Shown here: one piece after another, positions 26,932 through 36,716 of the stretch
Numbering within the stretch: the stretch's first letter is position 1
Layout of the letters: each line of letters opens with the position of its first letter
Assembly: GCA_013334755.1 (NCBI GenBank)
Contig: JAAXWX010000006.1
Span: forward strand, 1-64,000
Direction of reading: 5' to 3'
DNA length: 64,000 nucleotides
From: Chlorobiaceae bacterium
GTDB taxonomy: Bacteria > Bacteroidota > Chlorobiia > Chlorobiales > Chlorobiaceae
Translations under genes and position numbers: made by a program
Notes under the pieces: generated by a model
What the model was told of the DNA's origin: nothing
The model's input: the letters and a program-made list of their open reading frames with translations, nothing else
Database searches by the model: none

Positions 26932-26960
26932 TAACAAAAAAGCCGCGTTAAAGCGGCTTT
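26932..26960 (-). terminator. Intrinsic terminator of the tRNA unit
   Basis: Read on the minus strand, AAAGCCGC and GCGGCTTT pair around a 6-base loop and run into TTTTTTGTTATG. It follows tRNA-Leu directly and so ends the bS22-like/tRNA-Lys/tRNA-Leu transcript. The hairpin and U-tract are both clear. Confidence 0.85.
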
Positions 26961-26972
26961 AATGATATCAAG

Positions 26973-27054
26973 TGCCCGAGAGGAGATTCGAACTCCTACA
27001 CCTTTCGGCGCTACCCCCTCAAGATAGTGTGTCTACCAATTTCACCACTCGGGC
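26973..27054 (-). tRNA. tRNA-Leu (GAG)
   Basis: An 82-nucleotide tRNA with a 7-bp acceptor stem (GCCCGAG with CTCGGGC, discriminator A), a class II long variable arm, and an anticodon loop TTGAGGG that gives GAG, reading CUC leucine codons. The T-arm (GGAGTTCGAATCTCC) is intact. CCA is not encoded. It lies 33 bases downstream of tRNA-Lys. Confidence 0.93.
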
Positions 27055-27087
27055 ATGTCAAACTGCTGAATGTCTTAAAACATCCAG

Positions 27088-27160
27088 TGAGAATAGAAGG
27101 ACTCGAACCTTCGACCCTCTGCTTAAAAGGCAGATGCTCTACCGACTGAGCTATATTCTC
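27088..27160 (-). tRNA. tRNA-Lys (TTT)
   Basis: A 73-nucleotide tRNA with acceptor stem GAGAATA/TATTCTC, discriminator A, D-arm GCTC...GAGC, anticodon stem TCTGC/GCAGA with loop CTTTTAA (anticodon TTT) and T-arm GAAGGTTCGAGTCCTTC. CCA is not encoded. It lies between the 35-residue basic protein and tRNA-Leu. Confidence 0.95.
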
Positions 27161-27194
27161 AACCTGTAACAAAGGCACTGTTGAGTACCGGAAC

Positions 27195-27302
27195 TTACTT
27201 ATTCTGGTATCTCTGGCGCTTCTTGTGCCGGTTCTTACGGCGCATCTTTTTACGCTTGTGTACCGCCATTTTATGGCGTTTTCTTTTTTTTCCGCAGGGC
27301 AT
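27195..27302 (-). CDS. 35-residue basic protein, AURKAIP1/COX24 (bS22/mS38)-like
   Basis: This gene is too short for the ORF track. ATG at 27302 opens 35 codons to TAA at 27195. The product is about half Lys/Arg (MPCGKKRKRHKMAVHKRKKM, then RRKNRHKKR) and matches the small basic AURKAIP1/COX24-type protein annotated in Bacteroidota and relatives, related to mitochondrial mS38 and mycobacterial bS22. mS38 and bS22 bind the small ribosomal subunit near the decoding region; a ribosomal role here is inferred. It is followed by tRNA-Lys, tRNA-Leu and a terminator on the same strand, so one transcript probably carries all three. The HKMA-HKR-KK-R-KNRHKK pattern is the basis for the call. Confidence 0.8.
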   Translation of the reverse strand: MPCGKKRKRHKMAVHKRKKMRRKNRHKKRQRYQNK

Positions 27303-27691
27303 ATAGTAAGTGTCTTTCCTCTTGTTTTAAAGGCAGATAATATAGAAATATTTTTCAAAACCGCAAACATTAATTCCCCCTTTTAAGGGAACAAACCAAG
27401 CATGGTGAAAAACATCGGCAACAAATTCTTTTACCAGAACGGAAGAAACCGTTCAAATAATTCCATTTAAACCCAGGCAACAACAAGACCACCCTGAGAT
27501 AAGCTTTATGGTGGTTGGGCGTTAAGCTGTACACCATAATTTGGCGGCATCATGAAGAGTAATCTGGACTTGGGGGAAGTTGCATGATCACCGATACCGT
27601 AAATAGGCAAAGCAACCAGCCTGCTTTTAAGAGCAGAAGAAAACGGTGCTTGCCATTGCAGCTCATGGCTTAATGCCACAACAGAGGGTTA
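27303..27691. other. Intergenic region downstream of rho
   Basis: The 390 bases between rho and the small basic protein contain no clear gene. Directly after the rho TGA there is a TAA in the same frame, and then about 60 open codons ending at a TAA (27506-27508); they have no start codon and no family features. GTTGGGCGTTAAGC (27515-27528) resembles the right-hand core of an integron attC site. CCACC (27489-27494) pairs with GGTGG (27510-27514) to form a short hairpin. A 5-base hairpin (CTGCT/AGCAG) lies at about 27630, and the sequence is T-poor, so no clear terminator for rho is visible. Confidence 0.35.
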
Positions 27692-28981
27692 TCAAGCGTT
27701 CATGTATTTGAAAAAATCCTTGTTATCCTTGGTATCAGCCATTTTCTCACGCATGAACTCCATGCATTCAATGGGGTTCTTGTCAGCAAGATACTTTCTG
27801 AGAAGCCATGTTCTGGAAAGCTCTTCCTGTGTAAACAGCAACTCTTCTTTTCGGGTGCTGGAACGAAGAATATCGATGGACGGAAATATCCGGCGCTCGG
27901 AAAGTCTGCGATCGAGCAGAAGTTCCATGTTACCTGTACCTTTGAATTCTTCAAAAATAACATCATCCATACGTGAACCGGTATCGATAAGCGCCGTGGC
28001 AATAATGGTCAGACTGCCGCCTTCCTCAATATTACGGGCTGCTCCAAAAAAACGTTTCGGTTTGGTAAGCGCATTGGCATCAATACCTCCCGACAGAATT
28101 TTTCCTGAATGAGGAATGATGGTATTATGTGCTCTTGCAAGCCGGGTAATGGAATCAAGCAGAACCACCACATCCCTGCCGACCTCCACAAGCCGTTTAG
28201 CCTTTTCAAGAACCATGTCAGCCACAAGGACATGACGTTCCGGATCCTCATCAAAAGTGGAACTCACAACTTCTGCCGGCACACTCCGGGCCATATCGGT
28301 CACCTCTTCAGGGCGTTCATCAATCAGCAGAACAATCAGGTAAACTTCCGGATGGTTTTTAATGATGGCATTGGCAATCATCTGCAGCAGCATGGTTTTG
28401 CCGGTTTTCGGCTGCGCCACAATCAACCCTCTCTGCCCTTTACCGATCGGAGTAAAAATATCCATAATACGGCCACATGCTTCTGACTGCTTGGTCTCAA
28501 GCTTGAGGCGTTCACGCGGAAAAAGAGGTGTCAGATTTTCAAAATAGGGCCTCTCTCGGGTAATCTCGGGATCATTGCCGTCAATCGTATTGATCTTCAA
28601 CAGAGCAAAAAAGCGTTCACCTTCTTTGGGCGCTCTTACCTGCCCGGAGACAGTATCACCGGTACGCATGTTAAAGCGCTTGATCTGTGATGGTGAAACA
28701 TAAATATCGTCAGGAGAGGAGAGATAGTTGTAATTGGCTGACCGCAAAAAGCCATAACCTTCCGGAATGACCTGCAGAACACCCGTGTTGACCATGACAT
28801 TGCCACTTTCAGAATCGGTATTCTTCTGGGACTGTGCTTCAATAATCTTGAAAATCAGCTCTTCCTTGCGCAATCCTGCAGCCATGACCCCAAGTTCTTT
28901 GGCAAAAACATGCAACTCAGAAACCTTCTTTTTCTGGAGCATATTGATGTCCAGACCCTTAAAAACCGTATTGTTCGACAT
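27692..28981 (-). CDS. rho: Transcription termination factor Rho
   Basis: A 429-residue Rho of normal length. The N-terminal three-helix domain begins with [16 protein letters not shown], the RNA-binding cold-shock fold carries [35 protein letters not shown], and the ATPase domain has Walker [16 protein letters not shown], Walker [16 protein letters not shown] and the arginine-finger region EERGG-type [18 protein letters not shown]. Rho is a hexameric helicase that releases nascent RNA at untranslated sites. A 315-base leader precedes it, long enough for the autoregulation known in other bacteria. It ends with a tandem TGA-TAA. Confidence 0.96.
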   Translation of the reverse strand: MSNNTVFKGLDINMLQKKKVSELHVFAKELGVMAAGLRKEELIFKIIEAQSQKNTDSESGNVMVNTGVLQVIPEGYGFLRSANYNYLSSPDDIYVSPSQIKRFNMRTGDTVSGQVRAPKEGERFFALLKINTIDGNDPEITRERPYFENLTPLFPRERLKLETKQSEACGRIMDIFTPIGKGQRGLIVAQPKTGKTMLLQMIANAIIKNHPEVYLIVLLIDERPEEVTDMARSVPAEVVSSTFDEDPERHVLVADMVLEKAKRLVEVGRDVVVLLDSITRLARAHNTIIPHSGKILSGGIDANALTKPKRFFGAARNIEEGGSLTIIATALIDTGSRMDDVIFEEFKGTGNMELLLDRRLSERRIFPSIDILRSSTRKEELLFTQEELSRTWLLRKYLADKNPIECMEFMREKMADTKDNKDFFKYMNA

Positions 28982-29296
28982 TTTATTGTATTCAACGCTT
29001 GTTAATTAAAAAAGCAAAAGAAAAAGTAACGAGAGCTTGTAACATCTGTACAAAGCTCCAGATTCATGGCCAATACCACGATTCTTTTTCTGGGGATAAG
29101 CTTTAACGCTTCATCATGTACCATGAAAGCAGTAAAAAGAGGATGACAGGGGAAGATTCTCTATAATTGAAACAGGGATAAGCACAGTAAGGAATTATGG
29201 AACGGGATGTTCCTTTCAATACACGAAGAATTTCAGTGGCTTGGATAAAATATAAAAAAATTTCATTAAAAAAGCGCTCTTTACACCGGTTCATTA
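28982..29296. other. Long leader region of rho
   Basis: About 315 bases lie upstream of rho on the minus strand and downstream of folC. A small hairpin GGAAC/GTTCC (29199-29213) and several AT-rich tracts are visible, and TTGAAA on the minus strand sits near 29220. The 65-codon minus-strand ORF at 29103-29300 has no protein character. The length fits a rho leader that is subject to Rho-dependent attenuation, but I see no conserved element I can name. Confidence 0.35.
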
Positions 29297-30565
29297 TCAT
29301 GTTTCAGACGCAATTATATCACCGGCAAGATAAAATGAACCGGTTACAAGAATCAAATCATCAACACCGGCTTTCGCCCGCAAATGAGCAAGCCCCTCCC
29401 TCCCGGTACTTAGCGCTGTTGCCTCCCCCCCCTCTTTTTGACACAGAGAGCTTAACGTTTCAGCGGAAACGCTGCGTTCCGAAGGAATATTGACAAGAAC
29501 AAAAGAGCAGTCAAGGCGAAGAAGCTCGCGGATAACCGCCCTGGCATCCTTGTCTGAAGCCAGACCAAGCACAACGTACATCTTGCGATATTCATGCCGG
29601 AATGAACAAATCGCGTTGACAGTTTCACGCATGCCGTCCTGATTATGTGATACGTCAAGAAGTATTGTTGGATGGATACCGATCCTTTCAAGCCTTGCTC
29701 TGTATCCCGTCTGCAATAACCGTTCAAGCCCGGAATAGATATGTTCGGCAGCGATGCCGGCATCCTCGGCAACCATAACGGCAAGAGAGACGTTGGCTGC
29801 ATGAAACGATCCGGTAAGGGGTACCTTCAAGCCTGGATATTTACGGGAAGAGGACGTGACCTCAAGCTCAAGCATTCCCGGCTGTGCGGAAAAAACCGTG
29901 CTGACTGAATCTTTTCCATAAACAAAGAGTGGTGCGTCGCACCCTTCCGCCTTCTTTCGTATCGGAAGAAGGGCTTCAGGCTGAGAAACAGCTGTGAATA
30001 CCCTGCACCCTTTTTTAATAATAGCTGCTTTTTCAGCTGCAATCAAGGCGAGAGTACCTCCCAGCCAATCTGTATGATCCAGGCCAATCGTTGAAATCAC
30101 AACATAATCGGAATCCACAACATTTGTTGCATCAAGCCGCCCACCCATACCGGTCTCAATGATGGAAACATCAACACCTTCCTGGGCAAACCAGGCAAAT
30201 GCAATGGCTGTTGTCGCCTCAAAAAAAGTTGCATGGTTGTCGATTGCCGTATCTTTTATGAGTGAGCAATAGCGGGCTACACTCTCCCGTGGAATCTGGC
30301 AGCCATTGATGCGGATCCTCTCCGTAAAATCAACCAGATGCGGTGAGGTATAGAGTGCGCATTTTTTGCCGGCGGCCTGAAATATCGATGCGAGGGCTGC
30401 AGCAATACTCCCCTTTCCGTTGGTACCGGCGATATGGACAACCATCCCCAGATGCTTATGCGGGGAACCCAGATAATCAAGCAAAGCGAAAACACGATCA
30501 AGACCGGGCTTTATACCAAACCGGTGCAGAGGATAGAGAAAATCGAGCGCTTGCTGGTAGGTCAC
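29297..30565 (-). CDS. folC: Bifunctional folylpolyglutamate/dihydrofolate synthase
   Basis: A 422-residue Mur-ligase-family enzyme. The ATP-binding GTNGKGS loop (VVHIAGTNGKGSIAAAL, residues 43-59) and TSPHLVDFTERIRI (dihydrofolate-binding) are the N-terminal signatures, ETGMGGRLDATNVV is the central FolC signature, and DVSHNQDG is the C-terminal Mur-type loop with the conserved His. It adds glutamate to folate and/or dihydropteroate. It is upstream of rho and lies 9 bases after ruvA on the same strand. Confidence 0.93.
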   Translation of the reverse strand: MTYQQALDFLYPLHRFGIKPGLDRVFALLDYLGSPHKHLGMVVHIAGTNGKGSIAAALASIFQAAGKKCALYTSPHLVDFTERIRINGCQIPRESVARYCSLIKDTAIDNHATFFEATTAIAFAWFAQEGVDVSIIETGMGGRLDATNVVDSDYVVISTIGLDHTDWLGGTLALIAAEKAAIIKKGCRVFTAVSQPEALLPIRKKAEGCDAPLFVYGKDSVSTVFSAQPGMLELEVTSSSRKYPGLKVPLTGSFHAANVSLAVMVAEDAGIAAEHIYSGLERLLQTGYRARLERIGIHPTILLDVSHNQDGMRETVNAICSFRHEYRKMYVVLGLASDKDARAVIRELLRLDCSFVLVNIPSERSVSAETLSSLCQKEGGEATALSTGREGLAHLRAKAGVDDLILVTGSFYLAGDIIASET

Positions 30566-30574
30566 CGTTATCTG

Positions 30575-31177
30575 CTAACTGTTATGAATGGAGACGAGAG
30601 CTGATTTGACCACCTCTTCGACCGTAAGTCCGGGATTTTGTTCAAGAATGCCGATCACGGCTTTCTGTACAGTAATTCTTGAAAATCCGAGTGTTACAAG
30701 AGCATTGACTGCATCATCCCGCAACTGGCTGGTCTGATGCACGGCTGGCGAGGCCACGCCGGAAACAGAAGAGAGCTTCAAAATTTTATCCCGCAACTCA
30801 AGAATAATTCTTGCCGCGGTTTTCTTTCCGACACCGGTTATACCGTAAAGCCGTTCCGGAGCATTGGCCAGAATGGCATCATGAACATCCTGAACTGATA
30901 ATCCGGAAAGAAGCGCAAGGGCAAGTTTTGGCCCTACACCCGAGGTGAGCAAAAGCAGCCGAAACAACTGACGCTCCTCTTCCTTTGAAAAGCCATAAAG
31001 CTGCAGGGCATCTTCCCTGACGACAAGATGAGAAAAAAGGAGAACGTCGCTACCCGGTTCGGGCAACTGACGATGTGTGGTTGCAGAAATGAGAAACCGG
31101 TAAGCAACACCGGAAACCTCGACAACCACCTCTTCTGGCAAGAGTGACGTTAACTTGCCGCGAAAATAAGCGAACAT
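30575..31177 (-). CDS. ruvA: Holliday junction branch migration protein RuvA
   Basis: A 200-residue RuvA. The N-terminal OB fold begins [28 protein letters not shown]; two helix-hairpin-helix motifs follow ([19 protein letters not shown], and [23 protein letters not shown]); the C-terminal domain III ends in [14 protein letters not shown]...EVVKSALV. RuvA tetramers bind four-way junctions and load RuvB. ruvB is not adjacent. It starts about 120 bases after the rpsT stop and is followed by folC. Confidence 0.95.
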   Translation of the reverse strand: MFAYFRGKLTSLLPEEVVVEVSGVAYRFLISATTHRQLPEPGSDVLLFSHLVVREDALQLYGFSKEEERQLFRLLLLTSGVGPKLALALLSGLSVQDVHDAILANAPERLYGITGVGKKTAARIILELRDKILKLSSVSGVASPAVHQTSQLRDDAVNALVTLGFSRITVQKAVIGILEQNPGLTVEEVVKSALVSIHNS

Positions 31178-31295
31178 GAAAGAGGATATGGAAACCCGGC
31201 ATGAAAACCCGCATAGAAACAGTTCTTTGCAGTTTTTTCAGGCCGGATGTCAGACAATGAAGATCACTATTGGTCTTACCGGCAAAGTTCTACGC

Positions 31296-31571
31296 TCACT
31301 CAGCCTTCACGTAACTGTTTAAAAGACGTGTCAACTGTGACTTCTTACGGGAAGCTTTATTGGCATGTATGTAATTCTTGACTCCCAGACGATCGAGTTT
31401 CTGGACTGCCGAGCGGTAGGCAACTTCGACTACTGCTTTGTCAGCACTGGTATCAATCAGTTTCTGCATGGTTTTAACAAGAACTTTCAGCTCTTTTTTC
31501 CTTGATCTGTTTCTGGCATTTCTTCTTTCTGACTGCCGCAATCTTTTTTCAGCCGATTTGTGTAAAGGCAT
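31296..31571 (-). CDS. rpsT: 30S ribosomal protein S20
   Basis: The ATG at 31571 (codon 25 of the track ORF) gives 91 residues, normal for S20, beginning [30 protein letters not shown]. The protein is a three-helix bundle rich in Lys and Arg that binds 16S rRNA near helix 9 and 44. The last half, [26 protein letters not shown], is the S20 signature. The 24 extra residues of the track ORF are hydrophobic leader sequence and are not part of the protein. It is divergent from the glmM-like gene. Confidence 0.95.
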   Translation of the reverse strand: MPLHKSAEKRLRQSERRNARNRSRKKELKVLVKTMQKLIDTSADKAVVEVAYRSAVQKLDRLGVKNYIHANKASRKKSQLTRLLNSYVKAE

Positions 31572-31865
31572 ATAAGGTGCAATTAGGATAAATATATTGT
31601 TGAATAACAAAAGGCATATAATATAGAAGAAACAAGCAAACATTCAAAAGTATTTTCTCGCATTCCTCTTGAGCTCTGCCCCATAACCCGGTCACCCATC
31701 TCTGCTTAATTCTTCAGTATACCCTGGCAATTCAAGACCTGGGTACATTTCCTTTCTTATTCATCTCTTCACGGAGACAGCAACCAATCGCCACCCTTTT
31801 CCTCTTCATCCCTCTTTTTTTCTGTATATTGCGCAAAATTTTAATCACCTGTTATCGAGCTTGTT

Positions 31866-33293
31866 ATGAGTCTGATGATCAGCGTTTCCGGGATAAGAGG
31901 GATTGTCGGCGAAAGCCTGACCCCGAAAAATCTTACGGCATTTGCCATGGCATTCGCCACCCTGATTCTTCGACAGAAAGAGCGATCCGGAGAGGCCAAT
32001 CCGGAGAAGCGGCCTGCAATCGTCATCGGCAGGGATACCCGCCCGACAGGCAAGGCTATCGGAGATCTTGTCAGCAATACACTGATCCTTTGCGGATGTG
32101 ATGTTATTGACCTTGGAGTCGCCACAACACCAACTGTTGAAATTGCCGTTCCGGGTGAGCATGCCGACGGTGGTCTGATTATTACAGCGTCACATAATCC
32201 TGTTGCATGGAATGCACTGAAAATGCTCAACCGCAGGGGCGAGTTTCTGGGCTCCCGAGAGGTTGACGAACTGCTTGCTATTGCCGGGAATGAGCTGTTT
32301 GTGAGTGCAAAATGGGATGAAATCGGCACTCTTTCAGACAATGACCGGTATGACGTACTGCATATTGAAAAAGTGCTTGAGCTCTCCTGTATTGATACAG
32401 CAGCCATTGCAAAAGAGCATTTCCGGGTGCTGGTCGACTGTGTGGAAGGAGCCGGTTCATCGATTGTTCCGCAGCTTTGCAAAAAGCTTGGGATCAACAG
32501 TATTGTCGAAGTTGCATGCGGCGGCACCGGACTCTTTCCCCGGAACCCCGAACCCATAGAGGAGAATCTTTCCGGCACCATAGCTGCGCTTAAAGAGAGC
32601 GGATGCGATTTTGCCCTGATTGTTGATCCTGATGTTGACCGACTGGCCCTTCTTTGTGAAGATGGTTCACTTTTCGGTGAGGAGTATACCCTGATCGCCT
32701 GCGCTGATTTTTACCTGAAACACAAAAACGGACCGGTAGTAAACAATCTTTCAAGCAGCCGCGCCTTGCGCGATATTGCTGCAAAGCACGGTGTGGCCTG
32801 TTACAGCGCAAAAGTTGGTGAAGCCAACGTCAGCGAAGTTATGAAAGAGATGCAGGCTGTCATCGGCGGCGAAGGCAATGGAGGGGTTATCCTTCCCGAA
32901 CTGCACTACGGACGGGATGCTCTGGTCGGCATAGCACTGTTCGTCCAGGCTTTCACTCTCTGGCGCACCGAAAACAGCGGCGGATCACTCTCGCAGTTCC
33001 GGCAGAGTTTCCCCGACTACTTTATGTCAAAACAAAAAATTGATCTGGGCAACACCACCCGTAACTCGCTTGAAAACATATTCAGTGAAGTTGCCCACCA
33101 TTACCATACCGCAGAAGCAAACTGGGCCGACGGGCTGAAACTTGACTTCGCCGACAGTTGGGTACATTTACGACCATCCAATACTGAGCCTATTGTAAGG
33201 ATCTATTCCGAGGCACCATCAAAAGTCCGGGCTGAAAAGCTGGCCAGCGAATTGAAGCATGAAATCGAAAAAAGGGTCGCGGGCACAAAGTGA
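31866..33293 (+). CDS. glmM: Phosphoglucosamine mutase
   Basis: A 475-residue phosphohexomutase beginning with [19 protein letters not shown], as in GlmM. The phosphoserine loop is [17 protein letters not shown], the metal loop [10 protein letters not shown], the sugar-binding GGEGNGG (in place of the GGEESG of the other copy) and the phosphate-binding [11 protein letters not shown]. The GEGNGGVI form is typical of the GlmM/archaeal-type branch. GlmM makes glucosamine-1-phosphate, the substrate of GlmU for UDP-GlcNAc. Its last bases overlap the ABC transporter gene (GTGA). The length is above bacterial GlmM (about 445), so substrate is probable, not certain. Confidence 0.87.
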   Translation: MSLMISVSGIRGIVGESLTPKNLTAFAMAFATLILRQKERSGEANPEKRPAIVIGRDTRPTGKAIGDLVSNTLILCGCDVIDLGVATTPTVEIAVPGEHADGGLIITASHNPVAWNALKMLNRRGEFLGSREVDELLAIAGNELFVSAKWDEIGTLSDNDRYDVLHIEKVLELSCIDTAAIAKEHFRVLVDCVEGAGSSIVPQLCKKLGINSIVEVACGGTGLFPRNPEPIEENLSGTIAALKESGCDFALIVDPDVDRLALLCEDGSLFGEEYTLIACADFYLKHKNGPVVNNLSSSRALRDIAAKHGVACYSAKVGEANVSEVMKEMQAVIGGEGNGGVILPELHYGRDALVGIALFVQAFTLWRTENSGGSLSQFRQSFPDYFMSKQKIDLGNTTRNSLENIFSEVAHHYHTAEANWADGLKLDFADSWVHLRPSNTEPIVRIYSEAPSKVRAEKLASELKHEIEKRVAGTK

Positions 33294-35134
33294 CAATAAG
33301 TAACGACTCAACAAAGAAAAGCTTCAGGCCTCAGCAGGATGATACCCTGCAGAAAGGGAAAAAACATTCGCTTGACCGCTACATCATTTCCCGACTTTTA
33401 AACTATATCAAGCCGTACAAAACACTTGTAGCTGCGGCTATCGTGATCACCATTGCCGGTTCCTTTCTCGGCCCGCTTAGGCCCTATCTGACAAAAATTG
33501 CCATTGACGACTATATCGCTCAAGGCAATCTCAAAGGTCTGACCATTGTCAGTATTTTTCTCGCAGGAGCCATCCTGCTTGACGGCGTCAAGCAATTCAT
33601 CACAACATGGATGACCCAGATTATCGGTCAGAAAGCTGTCTACGACATCCGGATGGATATTTTCAGGCAACTGCAGAAGCTGCCTGCGAGGTTTTATGAC
33701 CGAAATCCCATAGGGCGGCTGATCACCCGTACTACCAGTGATGTTGAATCACTGAACGAAATGCTTTCAAGCGGTATCATCACCATTCTTGGCGACCTCC
33801 TGCAGCTTTTTTTCATAGTGGTGCTGATGGCATGGATCGACTGGCAATTGACCCTCATCGTCCTCAGCATTCTTCCCCTGATGATCTATGCAACCGCAGC
33901 CTTCAAAAACAGGGTCAGGATTGCCTTTCAGGATGTGCTCACCCATCTGGCCCGTTTGAACACTTTTTTCCAGGAGCATCTCACCGGCATGACCATCGTT
34001 CAGCTCTTTAATCGTGAAGAGCGCGAATCACGGAAATATGCCGCCATCAATGCAGATCACCGGAATGCCAATATCCGAACCGTATTTTATTTCTCCATCT
34101 ATTATCCATTGATCGAGGTTCTCAGCTCTGCCGCTGCTGGTCTGGTCATCTGGTACAGCGGCGTCCGGCTGCTCAAAGCTGATCTCACCATAGGAGTGGT
34201 CATCTCGTTTGTTCAGTATATCTGGCTTTTTTTTCGCCCCCTTCAGCATCTTTCCGACCGTTTCAACGTTATTCAGACTGCCATAGCGAGTTCTGACCGC
34301 ATTATCCGCCTGCTTGATGAACAAGAAGGAATAGAAGACCCTGCAGGAAAACAGGATATTGAAAGCTTCAAGGAAAGTATTGAATTCAAGAACGTCTGGT
34401 TCGCTTACGAGGGTGAAAACTGGGTGCTGAAAGATATCTCCTTTACCATCCGGCATGGAGAAAAAATCGCCATTGTCGGTGCCACTGGAAGCGGGAAAAC
34501 AACCCTGATCAATATTCTCTCCAGACTCTACCCCTTCGCTAAAGGCTCAGTAACCATTGATGGTGTTGGACTACAGGAGATAACGGAACACTCGATAAGA
34601 AAACTTATAGGCGTAGTGATGCAGGATGTTTTTCTCTTTTCCGGCACCATACGCGAAAACCTGGCCTTCGGCAATCCTGACGTTTCTGATGAAGCCATAC
34701 GGGAAGCCGCCCGGATTGTCGGTGCAGACCGCTTTATTGACCAGCTCCCCGGCGGTTATGAATACAGGGTGCTTGAAAACGGCACCGGCCTCTCGTCAGG
34801 ACAGAAACAGTTGATCGCTTTCGTGCGGGCGCTCCTCTACAACCCGGAAATCCTTGTGCTTGATGAAGCCACCAGCTCGGTTGACACGGAAACCGAAACT
34901 CTTATTGATGCGGCAACTGCACGCCTGATGAGTGAGCGCACCTCCATTATCATTGCCCACCGGCTTTCAACGGTTCAGAAAGCAGACAGAATCATTGTCC
35001 TGCACAAGGGAATTATCAGGGAGTGCGGCAATCATCAGGAACTTCTTGCAAAAAGAGGACTCTACTACAAACTCTACCTGCTGCAGCACCCCGAACAAAG
35101 CATCCACATCGGTTCAGGGTCACCCCTTTCTTAA
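33290..35134 (+). CDS. ABC transporter, fused permease and ATPase (MsbA-like)
   Basis: A 614-residue half-transporter: about six membrane segments (residues 45-330) followed by the ATPase. Walker A is GATGSGKTT, Walker B is [12 protein letters not shown], and the signature is LSSGQKQ, where the usual LSGGQ has a Ser. The His-switch ([10 protein letters not shown]) is present. Dimers of this class export lipids or drugs; an MsbA-like lipid role fits the envelope genes but the length and N-terminus do not settle it. It starts at a GTG that overlaps the glmM stop (GTGA) and converges with the permease gene 12 bases away. Confidence 0.9.
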   Translation: MTISNDSTKKSFRPQQDDTLQKGKKHSLDRYIISRLLNYIKPYKTLVAAAIVITIAGSFLGPLRPYLTKIAIDDYIAQGNLKGLTIVSIFLAGAILLDGVKQFITTWMTQIIGQKAVYDIRMDIFRQLQKLPARFYDRNPIGRLITRTTSDVESLNEMLSSGIITILGDLLQLFFIVVLMAWIDWQLTLIVLSILPLMIYATAAFKNRVRIAFQDVLTHLARLNTFFQEHLTGMTIVQLFNREERESRKYAAINADHRNANIRTVFYFSIYYPLIEVLSSAAAGLVIWYSGVRLLKADLTIGVVISFVQYIWLFFRPLQHLSDRFNVIQTAIASSDRIIRLLDEQEGIEDPAGKQDIESFKESIEFKNVWFAYEGENWVLKDISFTIRHGEKIAIVGATGSGKTTLINILSRLYPFAKGSVTIDGVGLQEITEHSIRKLIGVVMQDVFLFSGTIRENLAFGNPDVSDEAIREAARIVGADRFIDQLPGGYEYRVLENGTGLSSGQKQLIAFVRALLYNPEILVLDEATSSVDTETETLIDAATARLMSERTSIIIAHRLSTVQKADRIIVLHKGIIRECGNHQELLAKRGLYYKLYLLQHPEQSIHIGSGSPLS

Positions 35135-35146
35135 ATGGAGTGAACG

Positions 35147-36415
35147 CTACAGATTACTGTCGCGCAGCACACTGACCGGTTCAAGTTTCGCGGCCCTCGC
35201 TGACGGCAGGATGGCTGCAAGCGTGCTGATCAGTACCGTTACACCGATAACAAGAAAGAAATAGAGGGGATTATAGGACATGCTGAAACCGGTTTTGGTG
35301 ATCGGTCCCTGAGAACTTTCAACTGGCAAACTGGCAAAGATATTGATGGATCCTATGGCGAGAACCCCTCCGACAAGAGCGCCGGCCAATCCCACCATGA
35401 AGCCTTCAAAAACAAACATGCCGACAAGCTGCACCGCAGAAAATCCGAACGACTTCATGATGGCTATGTCGCGGCTCTTTTCAAAGACAGTGGTAACGAG
35501 AATATTTGCAACACCGAACCCTGAAACAATACCGACAAACGCCACCAGAGAGAAGACGATATAGCCGATTCGGGCAAAGAGGGTGAGAATACTTGCATTC
35601 TCCTCCTGCCAGGTCAGGCACCGGTATCCGGTTATCCGCTCCAGCTCCCTTGCAAGAGGGGCATTCTGGAACGGATCAGAAACTTTAAGCGCAATACCGG
35701 AAACCTTGTTGGCCGGCAACCCTTCGATGATCTGGGCAAGCTTGAGTGATACGAGCACACTGTTATCAACCGCATTGACGCCAGAAAAAAAGATACCCGC
35801 CACTTTGCACTGCCGGCTCTTTCCGGAAGCGGGAATGATCACAACCTGGTCGTTCAGTTTGAGATTCATATCCCTCGCCACCGTACGCCCAACAAGCAAT
35901 GCATTGGATGTTTTTTCAAACAGGGCGATATTGCCCTGTACCAGTTTTTTCCCGATACCACTGATAGCGTCCTCCCGCTCAATCAGAACACCCTTGAGAA
36001 GCAGTGGCTGGTTACGGCCTCCTTTCACAGCCATTACCTGTGACTCGACATAGGGGGAAGCGGCAACAACCTGTTTTTCATACTGCGGAGAGCTGAATAC
36101 TGTAAGAATCTGGCGATAATTCCGCACCTCTTCGCGATCGAGCTTCTGGATATTGTCTTGAACAAAAGCAACAGACATGGGCCTCCCTTCTTTAAAAAGA
36201 TTGACCGGCATGGGGCGCATGCTTTCACCTTTAAGCGTGATATGAGGCGCAACATTCACTATGGTCTCTACAAAAGAGTCAAGCAGTCCCCTGGTCAGGG
36301 AATTGGTGGTAATCAGCACCATCGTGCTCACCGCCACACCAAAAATAGTGGTCAGCGTCTGCCTGCGACGCCCGAGCAGATGACGCAGGGCTATATTAAA
36401 TAATGTTTTCAGCAT
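35147..36415 (-). CDS. ABC transporter permease, LolC/FtsX-like (MacB type)
   Basis: From the ATG at 36415 this encodes 422 residues; the track start is 15 codons upstream and non-coding in appearance. GGGAGGG lies 10 bases before the start. One N-terminal membrane segment (TLTTIFGVAVSTMVLITTNSL) is followed by a large periplasmic domain of about 220 residues, and three C-terminal segments (around IVFSLVAFVGIVSGFGVANILVTTVF, MVGLAGALVGGVLAIGS and FLVIGVTVLISTLAAILP). This is the FtsX/LolC/MacB topology. The downstream partner ATPase is not adjacent. Substrate unknown; lipoprotein release or peptide export are both seen in the family. Confidence 0.85.
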   Translation of the reverse strand: MLKTLFNIALRHLLGRRRQTLTTIFGVAVSTMVLITTNSLTRGLLDSFVETIVNVAPHITLKGESMRPMPVNLFKEGRPMSVAFVQDNIQKLDREEVRNYRQILTVFSSPQYEKQVVAASPYVESQVMAVKGGRNQPLLLKGVLIEREDAISGIGKKLVQGNIALFEKTSNALLVGRTVARDMNLKLNDQVVIIPASGKSRQCKVAGIFFSGVNAVDNSVLVSLKLAQIIEGLPANKVSGIALKVSDPFQNAPLARELERITGYRCLTWQEENASILTLFARIGYIVFSLVAFVGIVSGFGVANILVTTVFEKSRDIAIMKSFGFSAVQLVGMFVFEGFMVGLAGALVGGVLAIGSINIFASLPVESSQGPITKTGFSMSYNPLYFFLVIGVTVLISTLAAILPSARAAKLEPVSVLRDSNL

Positions 36416-36518
36416 AGCATAATGCCCTCCCGGAGAAGGGGGAAAAAGCCAAGCTCGCACTTTTTCCTGATCATAATAATTTTTATAACGTTGCTCAATG
36501 TCATTTCAGGCATTCAGA

Positions 36519-36716
36519 TCAGCGTAATTCTGGAGAAATTTTATTACTGTCTGCCTGCTCGTTGCAGGCAATGCAATCATTTGCACAAGCTTTAAGATAA
36601 CCTTTAAGCGTAAGAATCACTTCGTTATGCAGACGTTTTTGCGCAATGGCATTTTTATAATCAAGGGTGAAACTGAAAAAAACTCTGCCGGAAGAGACCG
36701 TATATTTAGCAAGCAT
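36519..36716 (-). CDS. Small Cys-containing ORF, possible gene remnant
   Basis: 65 codons with a protein-like composition, ending in KGYLKACANDCIACNEQADS, with three Cys spaced C-x3-C-x2-C. Reading upstream in the same frame, the codons before the ATG continue with LQRISTGQASG and other plausible residues back to a TAA, with no start codon. That makes it either a short gene starting at 36716 or the C-terminal part of a gene whose front is lost by a frameshift. I see no strong ribosome-binding site. It has the same strand as the permease. Confidence 0.4.
   Translation of the reverse strand: MLAKYTVSSGRVFFSFTLDYKNAIAQKRLHNEVILTLKGYLKACANDCIACNEQADSNKISPELR

Noticed and set aside
27303-27691. 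tmRNA, RNase P or SRP RNA in the gap after rho
   Set aside because: No tmRNA tag or acceptor-like ends, no conserved RNase P core, and no SRP tetraloop were found.
31841-32581. 246-codon minus-strand ORF inside glmM
   Set aside because: Low-complexity Ser/Pro/Arg composition, and it lies fully opposite a gene with clear phosphohexomutase motifs.
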